This document shows, in pieces, positions 1 through 9,326 of a stretch of 24,303 nt of DNA; the stretch's first letter is position 1; every line of letters starts with the position of its first letter. Location: the NCBI GenBank assembly GCA_003105305.1, contig PQAQ01000204.1:1-24303 (forward strand). Direction: 5' to 3'. The notes beneath the pieces are model-generated. The model saw only the letters and a list, made by a program, of their open reading frames with translations, had not been told where the DNA came from and ran no database searches. The DNA comes from Candidatus Methylomirabilota bacterium (GTDB taxonomy: Bacteria > Methylomirabilota > Methylomirabilia > Methylomirabilales > Methylomirabilaceae). The translations under genes and the position numbers were made by a program.

Positions 1-155
1 CGCTTCGGGCCGCCGGCTTGGGCGGCAAGGCCCGCGCCCAGTTCGTTTGGAGAAGCCCCAGGTCCTGCGTTCCGATCCTCCTCAGGGCTCAGAATCAGCG
101 CTATCGAGAAAAATCCCAAAAAGAGAGCGACAGACCTCGCAATTGAGCGGTTCAT
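1..155 (-). CDS. Exported protein, N-terminal fragment (runs off window start)
   Basis: An ATG at 155-153 opens a minus-strand frame that stays open to base 1, giving 51 complete codons. A strong Shine-Dalgarno (AGGGGGG) lies a few bases upstream. The first 25 or so residues look like a signal peptide: basic start MNRSIARS, then hydrophobic VALFLGFFSIALIL. The mature start is rich in Pro, Gly and Ala. The gene begins 48 bp after the S8 peptidase stop on the same strand, so co-transcription with it is plausible. Nothing in the visible part identifies a family, so I give no function. Export is inferred from the signal peptide alone. Confidence 0.6.
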   Translation of the reverse strand, partial: MNRSIARSVALFLGFFSIALILSPEEDRNAGPGASPNELGAGLAAQAGGPK

Positions 156-203
156 TAGTCCCCCCTATACGGCGCTCCAAAGGTAACTCACCCTACCCCT
201 TCC

Positions 204-1268
204 CTACCGGCTGACGATCTTCCAGTTCAGGTCGGATACGGGAATCAGGTCACTTCCGCCGATCCAGTTCACTCCGTCCATGTACCAGATGATGTTGTAT
301 CCGGCCCCCGCGTTGTAGCGCCAGAGAATGTCTATTTGGCCGTCTTTATTGAAATCTCCCGTCCCCGCGATCTGCCAAGCCGCGTCACCGACAGAGATCA
401 AGCTCGCACTTCCGGTCCAGTCCACTCCGTCCATATACCATACGACGTTCGGACCTCCGGCCCCGTAGTATCGCCAGAGGATGTCAATGTTGCCGTCCTT
501 GTTGAAGTCTCCCGTCCCCGCGATCTTCCAGGTCGGATCCGAAACCCCGAGGACTGAAGCGCTTCCTATCCAATTGACGCCGTTCAGATACCAGACGACA
601 TTCGCGCCGGTCGAGCTATTGCGCCAGAGCACGTCCACATGGCTGTCCTTGTTGAAATCCCCCGTGCCCACGATCTGCCACGCCTGGTCCGCTACGGGGA
701 TCAAGTCGCTGCTCCCGATCCAAGTCGTCCCGTTCATATACCAAACCGCATTGGCACCGCTCGAGGCATTCCGCCAAAGGATATCGATAGATGCATCGTT
801 ATTGAAATCCCCCATACCCACGATCTGCCAGTTCAGGTCGGACACCGCCATCACATCCCCGCCGCCGGTCAATATCGGCGCTGCGGCCACCGGCCCGACA
901 AACACCGCGGCTTCAGAGCCGAGGGCATACATGGCATATCGGGGATCCGCAACGCCCATGCGCGGGGTCAGGATAGATCTGTTGCCCGCCATGCGGGGAT
1001 CGTCGACCACGGCCTCAACGAATCCGCCCATGATCCCCGGAACATCCGCTTTCGTCGCTTTGGTGATCAATCCGATCTCCCGTGGATCGGACAGGGCCGT
1101 CTTGCGACCTTCCGGCACGCGGGCATCCATCTTCGCTAATTCACTCCCGGCCGGCATTCCCACGGCTCCGACCGTGTTGCCCAGGAACCAGGCCCGGTTA
1201 TAGCCGCCGGCTCCATAGTAACGCCATAAGATGTCTTCCTCCCCGTCAGAATTGAGATCGACTTTTCT
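204..1268 (-). repeat. FG-GAP-like C-terminal module, copy 1 (S8 peptidase)
   Basis: Residues 1256-1609. A first unit (VDLNSDGEEDILWRYYG, NRAWFLGN) is followed by an insert at 1288-1390 with DPR at 1316, 1345 and 1363. Four units of about 50 residues follow, each opening W-Q/K-I-V/A-G-x-GDFN and continuing DILWR...VWYMNG, and a closing WKIVSR. The D-x-N-x-D-x-x-x-D loops resemble calcium-binding loops of integrin/VCBS-type propellers (family knowledge); metal binding is inferred. Confidence 0.85.
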
Positions 1269-4200
1269 GAGGTTGCCGGGGGAAATGATGCGGAAATAAT
1301 CCGAGACGCCGTACGGCTGTCCGTCGACCTCCCTGACGATGATCCGGCTCAAAATCGTTGGATGGGCCGGCACCGACCAAAGATAGCTCCCATCGTTGGG
1401 TGTCGACGGCTCGAAAACCGCCCACTGGACGCCGGTCTCGTACTCCAGAGAAACGTTCCCTACGGTTCCCGTTGACGTCCAAGTGATCTCAAAGGGCGAG
1501 CCGGCTTGAATGGAATCCCCTCCAGTCGGGCTCAGTATCGTGATCGTCGGCCTGGGCGTAACCGAGAAGACCCGATCGCTCGTATCCACCGGGCTCCCAT
1601 CGGTCTCACTGATCCGCACCAAGCAGTTTGCCGAGACCGTTTGAGGGGTCCAGGGGTATGCGCCGTCGTTCGCCGTATTCATGGCAAGAACCGCCCATGT
1701 CGATCCGCCATTGGTCGAATAATCGATGTTCACGTTCCCAACGCCCCCGGTGCTCGACCAGGTGATGGTCTGCGGGGAGTAGGCCTCCCAACTCTCCCCT
1801 CCGTTAGGGCTCGTCACCGTGATCGTGGGCACTACAGCGACGCCGATAGTGAACGTCGCGTTGCTAATGTCAAGAGGGCTTCCGTCGGTCGCATCGCTGA
1901 TCCTGATCAGGCACTGTGTCGATTCCACGCTCGGCACTGTCCAGTCGAATGTCCATGTCCCCGGGCCTGCAAGGCCCGCAACGTCTTGTCCCCCTTCAAG
2001 GACGGGGCCAGAGAGCTCGCGCCGGTCGTCCGTCATGAGGATGAGTGGACCCTCTGTCCCAAGGTCGACCGGGGATGCGCCTGAAGACGAAGGCGGCCAC
2101 GTTTGCGAGATTGACCGGCTGTTATTCCCTTCGTTCGTTTCGGCGACAACGCCATAATAGTCCGCTCGGGCGGTCAATGTATAGGTGCCCGGGATTATCG
2201 TCCCCGGGATCGTCAGGGGATAGCTTTCAGTATGGGCCCCGCCCACCCCTAGAGCCGGGATGCTAAAATCCTGGTAGGTCAGCGTCGTCGAACCTCTTCT
2301 TAGCGTCATCCTCAGCGTTGAAGCGCCGGCTCCGCTGGTCCCGCTATTGCGCACCGTCGAAGAAATCGTGATGCCAGTCTGCGTAAAGGAATAGGTCAGG
2401 CTCGAGACCACCAGATCCGGCAGATTGGGCAACACTGTCAGGCTCACGGGCCGCGTCACGCTCCCCACCCCGTTGGTCGCATTAGTGAAGGTCACAGAAG
2501 AAGTATAGGTCCCCTCGCCCAGGCTTGTCGCCGAGGGGGCGATCGAAACCGTTACGGACGAGCTGCCCCCTGCGGCCAAGATCCCACCCGCGGCCGAAAG
2601 CGTTGTCAGATCACCGGTGCCTGCCTCCCATTCCATAGGCCAGTTCCCGGCATTTTGGACGTTATAGATCTTGCTGGCTGGGGAGAACGGCCCTCCGACG
2701 GGCCCCGAGGAGGTCAGCCCGTCAGCGGGCGTCACAGAGAGAGCGGCACGTTGCTCGATGATGGTCGTCCAGGTCGATCCGTTGTTCGTCGAATATTCGA
2801 TCTTGACCGGCCCGCCGTGTCCCGTCCAGGTGATAGGATACGTCGTCCCGACGGTGAGATTCTCTCCACCGTTGGGGCTGACGACGTTGACAAATTCAGA
2901 GAAGCCATACCCGGCCAAAGAGAACCTCTGAGGGTGCAAGGGAATCGTCTTCGCGGTGACTGTGGCGGTCCAGGTGCCGGAAACGATACCGCTGTCCACA
3001 TAGACCTGTTCAACGTTGTTAAGGTGGTCCTCGGACGACCGTATCGCCGCGGCGGAGGGGTTGCCCGGATCTAGCGTCCAGGGATAGTAGACCGTCCCGT
3101 TGGGATCCTGGAGGACCAGGTCGAGGTCGTTGACCAGCGCGGGGGAGGCGTTCTCGGTAGCCGGGTAATCGTCCCACGCCAGGGTAACCTTGACGGATGG
3201 GGCGCCGGCCGGCACGGTAAAATGATAGCTGATCTCCCGGGGCCAATCCGCCCGATCCTGGTCGAGCTGTCCTTCGGTGAATGCCGAATTGTGCAGAAGC
3301 GACATAGCATCGTTTGTGCGGATCAATCCATAACCGGAGGCGTAGTCGGGCCCCTTATTGTACCAGGAGGTGGCGTCATCGAGGTCTTGGGCCGTTTGGA
3401 TGAGGGCGGCTTTTATGGTCGAGGCGAGGGGCGCCGGCGAAGCATGAACAGCGTAATAGTCTTGGAGGAGCAGGGCGATGGCTCCGGAAGTCGCAGCCGC
3501 CGCACTTGATGTCTGTCCGAACCATCCGTAGACATAACCGCTATCGAACCCGGGGGCTCTATATAACTGGCCATCCGCGTAACATGGGGCGTTGCCATAT
3601 CTGCTATTATCAAGAGGAATGCTCGACACGCCCGATAAGTTCAATCCATGGTGATGTCCAGAAGCGACGATTTCCGGTTTTATCCGTCCGTCGGTCGTCG
3701 GCCCCCAGCTGCTGTATGACGACATGCGGTTATCATATGAGTCAATCGCCCCGACGGTGATAATGTTCTTAGCTGACTTGGGATGGTTCATGGTCCCATA
3801 ATTAACATACGGAGCCGTCGTGCTATTTCCACACCGGTTTTGGTCTCTCTCATTGCCGGCGGAAAAGACGATGATCCGGGGCTTGACGCGGGGGGTTTGC
3901 CAGGAAAAGACCTGCTCGTCCAAGAAGGAACTGAGCCCCGCATAGTCTCCGTAGCCAAATTCTGCGCATCCGGACGTCCCCCAAGAGTTGTTCGCGATCT
4001 CGATATCGTGGGTGTTTATGGCGTCTGTAAGATCGTTGGAAAAATTCACGCGCATAGCCGCGTTATCGACGTCGTTATAATCGTAGGAATAGATCGCAAC
4101 GCCGGGCGACATCCCTCTCCATCTCTGAGCATATCCACACGGCTGAGCCGCACTTAGGGCACCGTCCCCCCCGGCCAATCCCGCCGTCATCGTAGGGTGT

Positions 4201-5033
4201 TGATAATAGTTGGTCGGTTGCCCTGGGGTGTCGGCGAGTGTAACTCGCCCGCTGAGATCGCCATGCGTGTTAAGCACATGTCCCCAATCAAACACCCCCA
4301 GACGGATCCCGGCTCCAGTGAATCCCGCCGACTGGGCGGGATCGACCTGGATGTGGGTCCGAACGCGGCTCGATTCCGGCTTGAAGGCTGAGCCGACGGG
4401 CTCGATCCAGCGGACCTCGTCATCGCTAGCGATCGCGTAGATCTGCCCGGGCGGCACGGTCACAAAGATGCTTTTGAGAGAGGCGGACGCGTTAATAACT
4501 TCGGCCCCGACGGCCTCCAGTCGGATCCTCAACGCCGCGGTATCCGCGTCGTCGAAGTGCTTGACCGCAAGCTCTATTTTGCCGTCTCTGACCAGTCGTT
4601 CATCGCCGTTGGCGGCTTCCCGTATGGAGGAATAGAGCTTGTCGTCCGGCAGGATGGGGCCGGCCCAGCGGACGCCTGACTGAATGAGACGATCTAAAGG
4701 GAAGCTGGAGGGAACGGAGGCGAACCAGCTCCGGTTCGGGATGTAGTCCAGGAGTCTGACGCCAAGTCCCACCAGGACCTCCCTGGCCGCCTTGTCGGGG
4801 ATCTCATTGAATTGCATGAGCACGTGCGATCTTGCCTGGCCCGGCGAGACCGCCAGGGCGGCAGGACTGATCGGGAGGCCGGCTTCAGGTATAAAGTGCC
4901 TCGACTTGAGCTTGATGACATACCGCTCGTCCGGCCCCTTTGGCTCTTGGTCATCGCCGATGGAGCCGCTGAAGAGCAATAGCAGCAGCATTAGCCCCGC
5001 CGAGCCGTGAAGAGTCCTCTTGCGCTTTGACAT
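204..5033 (-). CDS. Secreted subtilisin-like (S8) peptidase with KP-43-like jelly roll and FG-GAP C-terminal module
   Basis: A 1609-residue exported serine endopeptidase. The ATG at 5033 follows a strong GGGGGGAGGG ribosome site. A basic N-terminus and LMLLLLLF form the signal peptide; residues 35-225 look like a propeptide. The catalytic domain spans about 230-580, with likely triad Asp249 (GVFDWG), His279 (YYQHPTMTAG) and Ser509 (GQTSSAAAA), and oxyanion Asn394 (FSAGNE). The motifs around His and Ser differ from the canonical HGTHVAG and GTSMAAP, so activity is likely but unproven. Residues 590-710 match the KP-43-type beta-sandwich (VNDLDL). Next come a SPNGGE Ig-like half domain (716-761), a BACON-like domain (about 765-868), a CARDB domain (872-972), the other half of the Ig-like domain (1025-1065) and two more complete Ig-like domains to 1250. 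The shared FG-GAP module fills 1256-1609 and ends in WKIVSR. Confidence 0.93.
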   Translation of the reverse strand: MSKRKRTLHGSAGLMLLLLLFSGSIGDDQEPKGPDERYVIKLKSRHFIPEAGLPISPAALAVSPGQARSHVLMQFNEIPDKAAREVLVGLGVRLLDYIPNRSWFASVPSSFPLDRLIQSGVRWAGPILPDDKLYSSIREAANGDERLVRDGKIELAVKHFDDADTAALRIRLEAVGAEVINASASLKSIFVTVPPGQIYAIASDDEVRWIEPVGSAFKPESSRVRTHIQVDPAQSAGFTGAGIRLGVFDWGHVLNTHGDLSGRVTLADTPGQPTNYYQHPTMTAGLAGGDGALSAAQPCGYAQRWRGMSPGVAIYSYDYNDVDNAAMRVNFSNDLTDAINTHDIEIANNSWGTSGCAEFGYGDYAGLSSFLDEQVFSWQTPRVKPRIIVFSAGNERDQNRCGNSTTAPYVNYGTMNHPKSAKNIITVGAIDSYDNRMSSYSSWGPTTDGRIKPEIVASGHHHGLNLSGVSSIPLDNSRYGNAPCYADGQLYRAPGFDSGYVYGWFGQTSSAAAATSGAIALLLQDYYAVHASPAPLASTIKAALIQTAQDLDDATSWYNKGPDYASGYGLIRTNDAMSLLHNSAFTEGQLDQDRADWPREISYHFTVPAGAPSVKVTLAWDDYPATENASPALVNDLDLVLQDPNGTVYYPWTLDPGNPSAAAIRSSEDHLNNVEQVYVDSGIVSGTWTATVTAKTIPLHPQRFSLAGYGFSEFVNVVSPNGGENLTVGTTYPITWTGHGGPVKIEYSTNNGSTWTTIIEQRAALSVTPADGLTSSGPVGGPFSPASKIYNVQNAGNWPMEWEAGTGDLTTLSAAGGILAAGGSSSVTVSIAPSATSLGEGTYTSSVTFTNATNGVGSVTRPVSLTVLPNLPDLVVSSLTYSFTQTGITISSTVRNSGTSGAGASTLRMTLRRGSTTLTYQDFSIPALGVGGAHTESYPLTIPGTIIPGTYTLTARADYYGVVAETNEGNNSRSISQTWPPSSSGASPVDLGTEGPLILMTDDRRELSGPVLEGGQDVAGLAGPGTWTFDWTVPSVESTQCLIRISDATDGSPLDISNATFTIGVAVVPTITVTSPNGGESWEAYSPQTITWSSTGGVGNVNIDYSTNGGSTWAVLAMNTANDGAYPWTPQTVSANCLVRISETDGSPVDTSDRVFSVTPRPTITILSPTGGDSIQAGSPFEITWTSTGTVGNVSLEYETGVQWAVFEPSTPNDGSYLWSVPAHPTILSRIIVREVDGQPYGVSDYFRIISPGNLRKVDLNSDGEEDILWRYYGAGGYNRAWFLGNTVGAVGMPAGSELAKMDARVPEGRKTALSDPREIGLITKATKADVPGIMGGFVEAVVDDPRMAGNRSILTPRMGVADPRYAMYALGSEAAVFVGPVAAAPILTGGGDVMAVSDLNWQIVGMGDFNNDASIDILWRNASSGANAVWYMNGTTWIGSSDLIPVADQAWQIVGTGDFNKDSHVDVLWRNSSTGANVVWYLNGVNWIGSASVLGVSDPTWKIAGTGDFNKDGNIDILWRYYGAGGPNVVWYMDGVDWTGSASLISVGDAAWQIAGTGDFNKDGQIDILWRYNAGAGYNIIWYMDGVNWIGGSDLIPVSDLNWKIVSR

Positions 5034-5250
5034 CGTTCCCTCCCCCCTGCGAATTATCAGGCCCCGATGGTGCCTTGAGAACTGAATATGCTAAACAGGA
5101 CGATCCAGGAAGATGTCAAAAGAGAAGGGACTACGCGGTAGAATTGGCGAGAACCGATACCCCCATTTGAGAAGAGCGACCCCACGGAATGGAACCGCTT
5201 CAATTTGCCGACCCCCGGGGGAATGGCCTCCCCCTCCCCTTCTTAATATG

Positions 5251-5280
5251 AGTATGGGGCGGGAGAAGATGTCTTGTCAA
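5251..5280 (-). promoter_or_regulatory. Candidate sigma70-type promoter for the S8 peptidase gene
   Basis: Minus strand: perfect -35 TTGACA (5280-5275), 18-bp spacer, -10 CATACT (5256-5251). It would give a leader of about 210 nt before the ATG at 5033. A second perfect TTGACA at 5119-5114 has only a weak TTTAGC 18 bp downstream. Confidence 0.4.
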
Positions 5281-5311
5281 TAGATTTTTTGGTGTCCTCT
5301 TTTCGGCTGGC

Positions 5312-5359
5312 AATCCTTCAAGCGAAGTGAGCCGCAGCGTGCTGAGGGGATTGAGGATT
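5312..5359. other. Potential stem-loop in the M6/S8 intergenic region
   Basis: AATCCTTCAA (5312-5321) pairs with TTGAGGATT (5351-5359) with one bulge. A competing pairing joins GCCGCA (from about 5331) with TGCGGC (near 5371-5376). No T-run follows on either strand at the expected place, so this does not look like a simple intrinsic terminator. Confidence 0.35.
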
Positions 5360-5616
5360 TCGGAGAGCGTGCGGCGTGGAGGAGCCTCGGATAAACCAAG
5401 CTTCTCCTGCCCCAAATGGTCAGGAGAGCCCAGATGCCTGACCCGGAGATGGCTCTAGCTCGTTTGCTAGAATACGGTTGAAGCCAAATGCCGGAAGCCA
5501 AAAGGAGTGATCGTGGACTAGAAAGGGCTTTTCCCACCCGTCGCAATTCATAAGATGGTCCCGGCAGGTGAGAAGCCAATAAAAATGTGCAGGTTGATAG
5601 GACAGACCGCCAATTG

Positions 5617-6693
5617 CTAGCGGCTCACGATCCTCCAGGTCAGGTCCGGGACCGGCAGCAACTCGGCGCTCTCGGTCCAAGCTACCCCGTTCATGTACCA
5701 GATGACGTTGGTTCCGCCGGCGCCATTGTAGCGCCAGAGGATGTCGACGTTCCCGTCGTTGTCATAATCGCCCGTGCCTGCGATTTGCCAGGCCGCATTG
5801 CTTACTGGGATCAGCTCCGCGCTCCCGATCCAGGTCCCATTGTTCAAATACCAGACGACGTTGTAGCCGCCGGCTCCGTTGTAGCGCCAGAGGATATCGA
5901 CGTTCCCGTCCTTATTGAAGTCCCCGGTCCCCACGATCTGCCAGTTCTGATCAGACACGCCAAGAAGGACGGCGCTCCCGATCCACGTCGTCCCGTCCAG
6001 GTACCAGATGACATTCTCGCCGCTGGCGCTATTCCTCCATAGGATGTCGGCGTGCGTATCTTTGTTGAAGTCTCCCGTCCCTACGATCCGCCAATTCAAG
6101 TCAGCGACCGGGAGGAGCTCGGCGCTGCCGGCCCATTCTGTCCCGCTCATGAACCAGACGACGTTCGCACCGCTGGAGATATTCCGCCAGAGGATGTCGA
6201 CATAAGTATCATTATTGAAGTCCCCAGTCCCCACGATCTGCCAGTTCAGGTCGCCCACCGGCAGCACATCGCCCCCCCCCAAATAGCTGGGCGTCGAGGC
6301 CAGGTCCAGCTGTGCGCCGGAAGGTGTATCGGCCTTGACGTTAATTTTGACTTTCCTCGGATCGTCATAGCCCAAGGGAGGCGGTTCGGGGGCTACGCTG
6401 CCCGCCATGCGAGGATCGCTGATGCCAGCCTTGCCCAACGTGCGTCCTTGAGCCTTGCCCATGAGATCCCTAGGGCTCTTCGGGGCAAAATTCGCTTTCC
6501 GGTAAGGCACAAACCGTATTTCGCTCTCGCCCGGCCTGTTCCCGGCAAGATCCGCCTTTATTGGGAGCCCCCGCGGAGCCGCAGGCAGCTCCGGCTGGCC
6601 CGAGTCCCCGAGGAACCAGGCCCGATTAGACCCGCCAACACCGTAATACCTCCACAAGATGTCCTCCTGCCCGTCGCCGTTGAAATCAACCTT
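5617..6693 (-). repeat. FG-GAP-like C-terminal module, copy 2 (M6 peptidase)
   Basis: Residues 862-1219. First unit VDFNGDGQEDILWRYYG, then an insert at 891-998 with SPR at 934 and DPR at 954 and 972, then four units starting near 1011, 1061, 1111 and 1163 and a closing WRIVSR. The last unit is nearly the same as in copy 3, with a 37-bp exact DNA match (5639-5675 equals 9349-9385). Confidence 0.85.
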
Positions 6694-9276
6694 CGGAGAG
6701 GGGCGGAAGACCGCAACATCATCGATGTACCAATAATCATATTGGTAGAGGTTGCCGGTGATCGTAAAAGCGACAAACGTCGTCGAGATATTGAGATTAT
6801 GCGCGAGGGTGGTCACCACGGTTTCAGCCCCGATGTTCGAACTCGTCGTCGCGATCGACCAAGCTTCGTCCGTCCAAGTCGCTCTGTCGGGGCTCGTCTG
6901 GATCTTGAGCACGCACCCGGCGCCAAACGCGTCCAGGAAATGCTTAAAGCGCAAGCGCAGGGTCGCGTATCCGATCGTATTGAGAGGCGGGGTGATCAAT
7001 CTCGTTGTCCCGGGGTTGACGGAGTCCCATGAGCAAAGCACTTCGTAGGGTGAACCTCCCGCGTAGTTCGTCGCGCTGAAGCTCCACAGGTTTCCGATGC
7101 CGCTCCCGGAATTCTGTTGAACCCATCCCGAGGGGAGTACGGCAAAGTCCTCCGCGAATGGAATCGTAACCGGAAGGACCAAAGCGAAGTCGGCATCCGA
7201 TTCGTCCCATGCGGTCCCCTGCCCGACCCGGACCCGGAAATCGGACCCGGTCGTTTCACCAACGCCGATCACCCAAGGAAAAGTTCCGGCCGATGCACCG
7301 GCGGTCCCGAGGGTTCTCTGTTTGATCCCCCCTTTATAAAGGTCGATGGTCACCAATCCGGTCAGGCCCGTCTGGGTCCAAGTGATATCGTGACTTGAGC
7401 CCGCCGCCCAGATCTCCCCCCCATTCGGGGAGGTCACCGTGACCGGGGACGGAGGAATGATGATGGAGAAACTGGCATTGGAGATATCGAAGGGGACCCC
7501 AGCGGCCCCTTCCGCGACCCTGATGAGACAAGAACCGCTTGAAACGAGCGGGACCTGGATGGTCTCCGAGCCGTCGTTCGGCGTGTTGTCGGCGAGAGCC
7601 GTCCAAGTCGTTCCAGAATCCGTCGTCAGGAGGATGTCCACGGTGCTCATGCGTCCCGTGCTCAGCCAGGTGACAGTCGCGCTGTTCCCTGCGGTCCAGG
7701 TCTCACCGCCGTTCGGCGATGTCACCGTCAACGTGTTGATCGCGACATCAAACGAGATTGTGCCGCCATAGAAGCCGACGTTAGAGATCGACAAGCCTCC
7801 CGGCGACCCGTCGGTCAGGAAGCTCGAAGGATTCGTGACGTCGTTGATCTGGGTCCTCAACTGATTGGCCGAGAACGGGGCCAGCCCAGGCTCCCCGTCT
7901 AGGGTCGGGGTGCCGCTGGGACGGTAAATGTAAACTTCGTCCGGAGGGCCGTTGGCGTTTCCCGTGAGGGCCGTATTGATGCGATAGACCAGGAGCCCTT
8001 CGTTATAGAGGTTGCCCTCGAAGGTCCCCCCGCCCGTCTTCTTCCGGTATTCGACGACGAAGTACTCGGTCGAGGAGACGGGCGAAGCGATCTTGTAGCA
8101 ATTGTTCGTCGGGCTGGTCAGAGGATTGAGGGTGTACGTCCCGGACGCCGTGATCTCGGGGATGGCCGCGATCCAATGTCCGTACTTCCATTTCATATAG
8201 GCGCCCATATGCTCGGGAGGATCGAGGTTCCACTCCATGAGGTCCCAGGCCCAGACAGGCTGGAGGTACGAATAGCTTGAGTTGTAATGATAAAGGTCGG
8301 GCGCGCCCAGAGAGTGAAACATCTCGTGACAGAGGACGCCCACGCCCAACGACGTCTCCATCTGGAAATTATAGGTCCAGACGAGCTTGCCATTGATGTA
8401 GGCGTAGGGCGATGTATAGAGGGACCATTTGTGCGGCCAAAGGAGCGTGGACCAGGCCGTTGGCTCGCCCTTGACGACAAAGACGATGTTGTCGACATAC
8501 CCGTCCGAGTCGCCATCGATGTTCAGTCCCGCGGGCACTTCGGCGCTAATGGCGTTGACCGCGTTCCTGAGCAGCGCATGCTCCCGGTTCGCCCGTTCCA
8601 GTTGCCCGTTATAGCCCGTGGGATTCGTCGTTGCGTCATAGGGCATGTAATAGGCGCGGGGATAGGAATCTTGATAGGAAAAGACTCCGGGCATGGACCC
8701 GGGGTAGAAGGTCGAACCTATCGTCAGTTGGCTATACGAGACCTCGGTGAAGTAGTTCCTGAACGAGTTCGCTCCGGCAACCGCAGAACCGAAGGACTCC
8801 GCGGTGCCATCGATGAAGAGCTCCGTGAACTCCTCCTGGTCCGAGAACCGGATATAGACGACCAGGTTGTTGATCGTCCCAATCTGCGGGACATTGACGA
8901 TCGGCTCATTCGCGGCCGCCGCAACGCGCATCTCCCTCGTTTTTGGATCGTCAAGAACTTGTGCCCTTATCCCGGCCTGTTCGAGCGTCCGGGCATCGGT
9001 CCGGCCGGCGATGAATTCCGTCGGCACGAGCCTGCCGTCAACCTTGTCGGCATACACGAGGAAGCCTGTAGCCGGGTTCCGCAAGATCGTATAACCGTCC
9101 TTGTCATGAAGCCAGTTGTAGAATTCGTCGCCGCTGGCAAGACAGCTCAAGACGGTGCCATCCGGCTGTTTGACGTGCACGGGGATATTCCGTAAGTACG
9201 CGGCATCAACAACGCTGACGCATAGAAGAATGAAAGCCAGACTTGAATAGAAGCTGCTCAGCAACATACGCCGCAT
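5617..9276 (-). CDS. Secreted M6-family (immune inhibitor A-like) metallopeptidase with FG-GAP C-terminal module
   Basis: 1219 residues from the ATG at 9276, which sits behind GGGGAG. The frame is open further upstream, but that part overlaps the end of the C1 peptidase gene and lacks a signal peptide. Signal peptide 1-25 (LAFILLCVSVVDA). The propeptide, about 27-120, has the M6-type VKQPDGT and SGDEFYNW features. The catalytic domain spans about 130-370, with zinc motif HEMFHSLGAPD (His317, Glu318, His321) typical of M6. Residues 515-605 and 611-700 are SPNGGE Ig-like domains. Residues 704-857 form a choice-of-anchor J-type jelly roll (WYIDDV). The shared FG-GAP module fills 862-1219 and ends in WRIVSR. 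The start lies 50 bp after the C1 peptidase stop, so the two are probably one operon. Expected role: extracellular proteolysis. Confidence 0.93.
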   Translation of the reverse strand: MRRMLLSSFYSSLAFILLCVSVVDAAYLRNIPVHVKQPDGTVLSCLASGDEFYNWLHDKDGYTILRNPATGFLVYADKVDGRLVPTEFIAGRTDARTLEQAGIRAQVLDDPKTREMRVAAAANEPIVNVPQIGTINNLVVYIRFSDQEEFTELFIDGTAESFGSAVAGANSFRNYFTEVSYSQLTIGSTFYPGSMPGVFSYQDSYPRAYYMPYDATTNPTGYNGQLERANREHALLRNAVNAISAEVPAGLNIDGDSDGYVDNIVFVVKGEPTAWSTLLWPHKWSLYTSPYAYINGKLVWTYNFQMETSLGVGVLCHEMFHSLGAPDLYHYNSSYSYLQPVWAWDLMEWNLDPPEHMGAYMKWKYGHWIAAIPEITASGTYTLNPLTSPTNNCYKIASPVSSTEYFVVEYRKKTGGGTFEGNLYNEGLLVYRINTALTGNANGPPDEVYIYRPSGTPTLDGEPGLAPFSANQLRTQINDVTNPSSFLTDGSPGGLSISNVGFYGGTISFDVAINTLTVTSPNGGETWTAGNSATVTWLSTGRMSTVDILLTTDSGTTWTALADNTPNDGSETIQVPLVSSGSCLIRVAEGAAGVPFDISNASFSIIIPPSPVTVTSPNGGEIWAAGSSHDITWTQTGLTGLVTIDLYKGGIKQRTLGTAGASAGTFPWVIGVGETTGSDFRVRVGQGTAWDESDADFALVLPVTIPFAEDFAVLPSGWVQQNSGSGIGNLWSFSATNYAGGSPYEVLCSWDSVNPGTTRLITPPLNTIGYATLRLRFKHFLDAFGAGCVLKIQTSPDRATWTDEAWSIATTSSNIGAETVVTTLAHNLNISTTFVAFTITGNLYQYDYWYIDDVAVFRPSPKVDFNGDGQEDILWRYYGVGGSNRAWFLGDSGQPELPAAPRGLPIKADLAGNRPGESEIRFVPYRKANFAPKSPRDLMGKAQGRTLGKAGISDPRMAGSVAPEPPPLGYDDPRKVKINVKADTPSGAQLDLASTPSYLGGGDVLPVGDLNWQIVGTGDFNNDTYVDILWRNISSGANVVWFMSGTEWAGSAELLPVADLNWRIVGTGDFNKDTHADILWRNSASGENVIWYLDGTTWIGSAVLLGVSDQNWQIVGTGDFNKDGNVDILWRYNGAGGYNVVWYLNNGTWIGSAELIPVSNAAWQIAGTGDYDNDGNVDILWRYNGAGGTNVIWYMNGVAWTESAELLPVPDLTWRIVSR

Positions 9277-9326
9277 GTTTACTCCCCGCCCCGGCGTGCG
9301 AAATTGAACGCTTAGCCCGACATTAG

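Larger units (their letters stand above)
5034..5616. other. 583-bp intergenic region between M6 and S8 peptidase genes
   Basis: No convincing gene. Reading on the minus strand it holds, in order, the 3' flank of the M6 gene, a 7-bp stem (GGTCAGG 5418-5424 with CCTGACC 5437-5443), a larger potential stem-loop at 5312-5359, a TTGACA-N18-CATACT promoter candidate at 5280-5251, a second TTGACA at 5119-5114 without a good -10, and the S8 ribosome site. Short frames in it lack ribosome sites and recognisable products. Confidence 0.6.

Noticed and set aside
200..1270. Regular ~150-bp periodicity suggesting a DNA repeat or CRISPR-like array (also at the 3' ends of the other three genes)
   Set aside because: The repeats are in frame, vary mainly at synonymous or tolerated positions and encode FG-GAP-like units; there are no identical short repeats with unique spacers.
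5418..5443. GGTCAGG/CCTGACC hairpin as a rho-independent terminator of the M6 gene
   Set aside because: Too far from the stop (about 170 bp) and no T-run follows on the minus strand.
8287..9195. 302-codon plus-strand frame
   Set aside because: Antisense to the M6 catalytic domain carrying HEMFHSLGAPD; no ribosome site or recognisable product.
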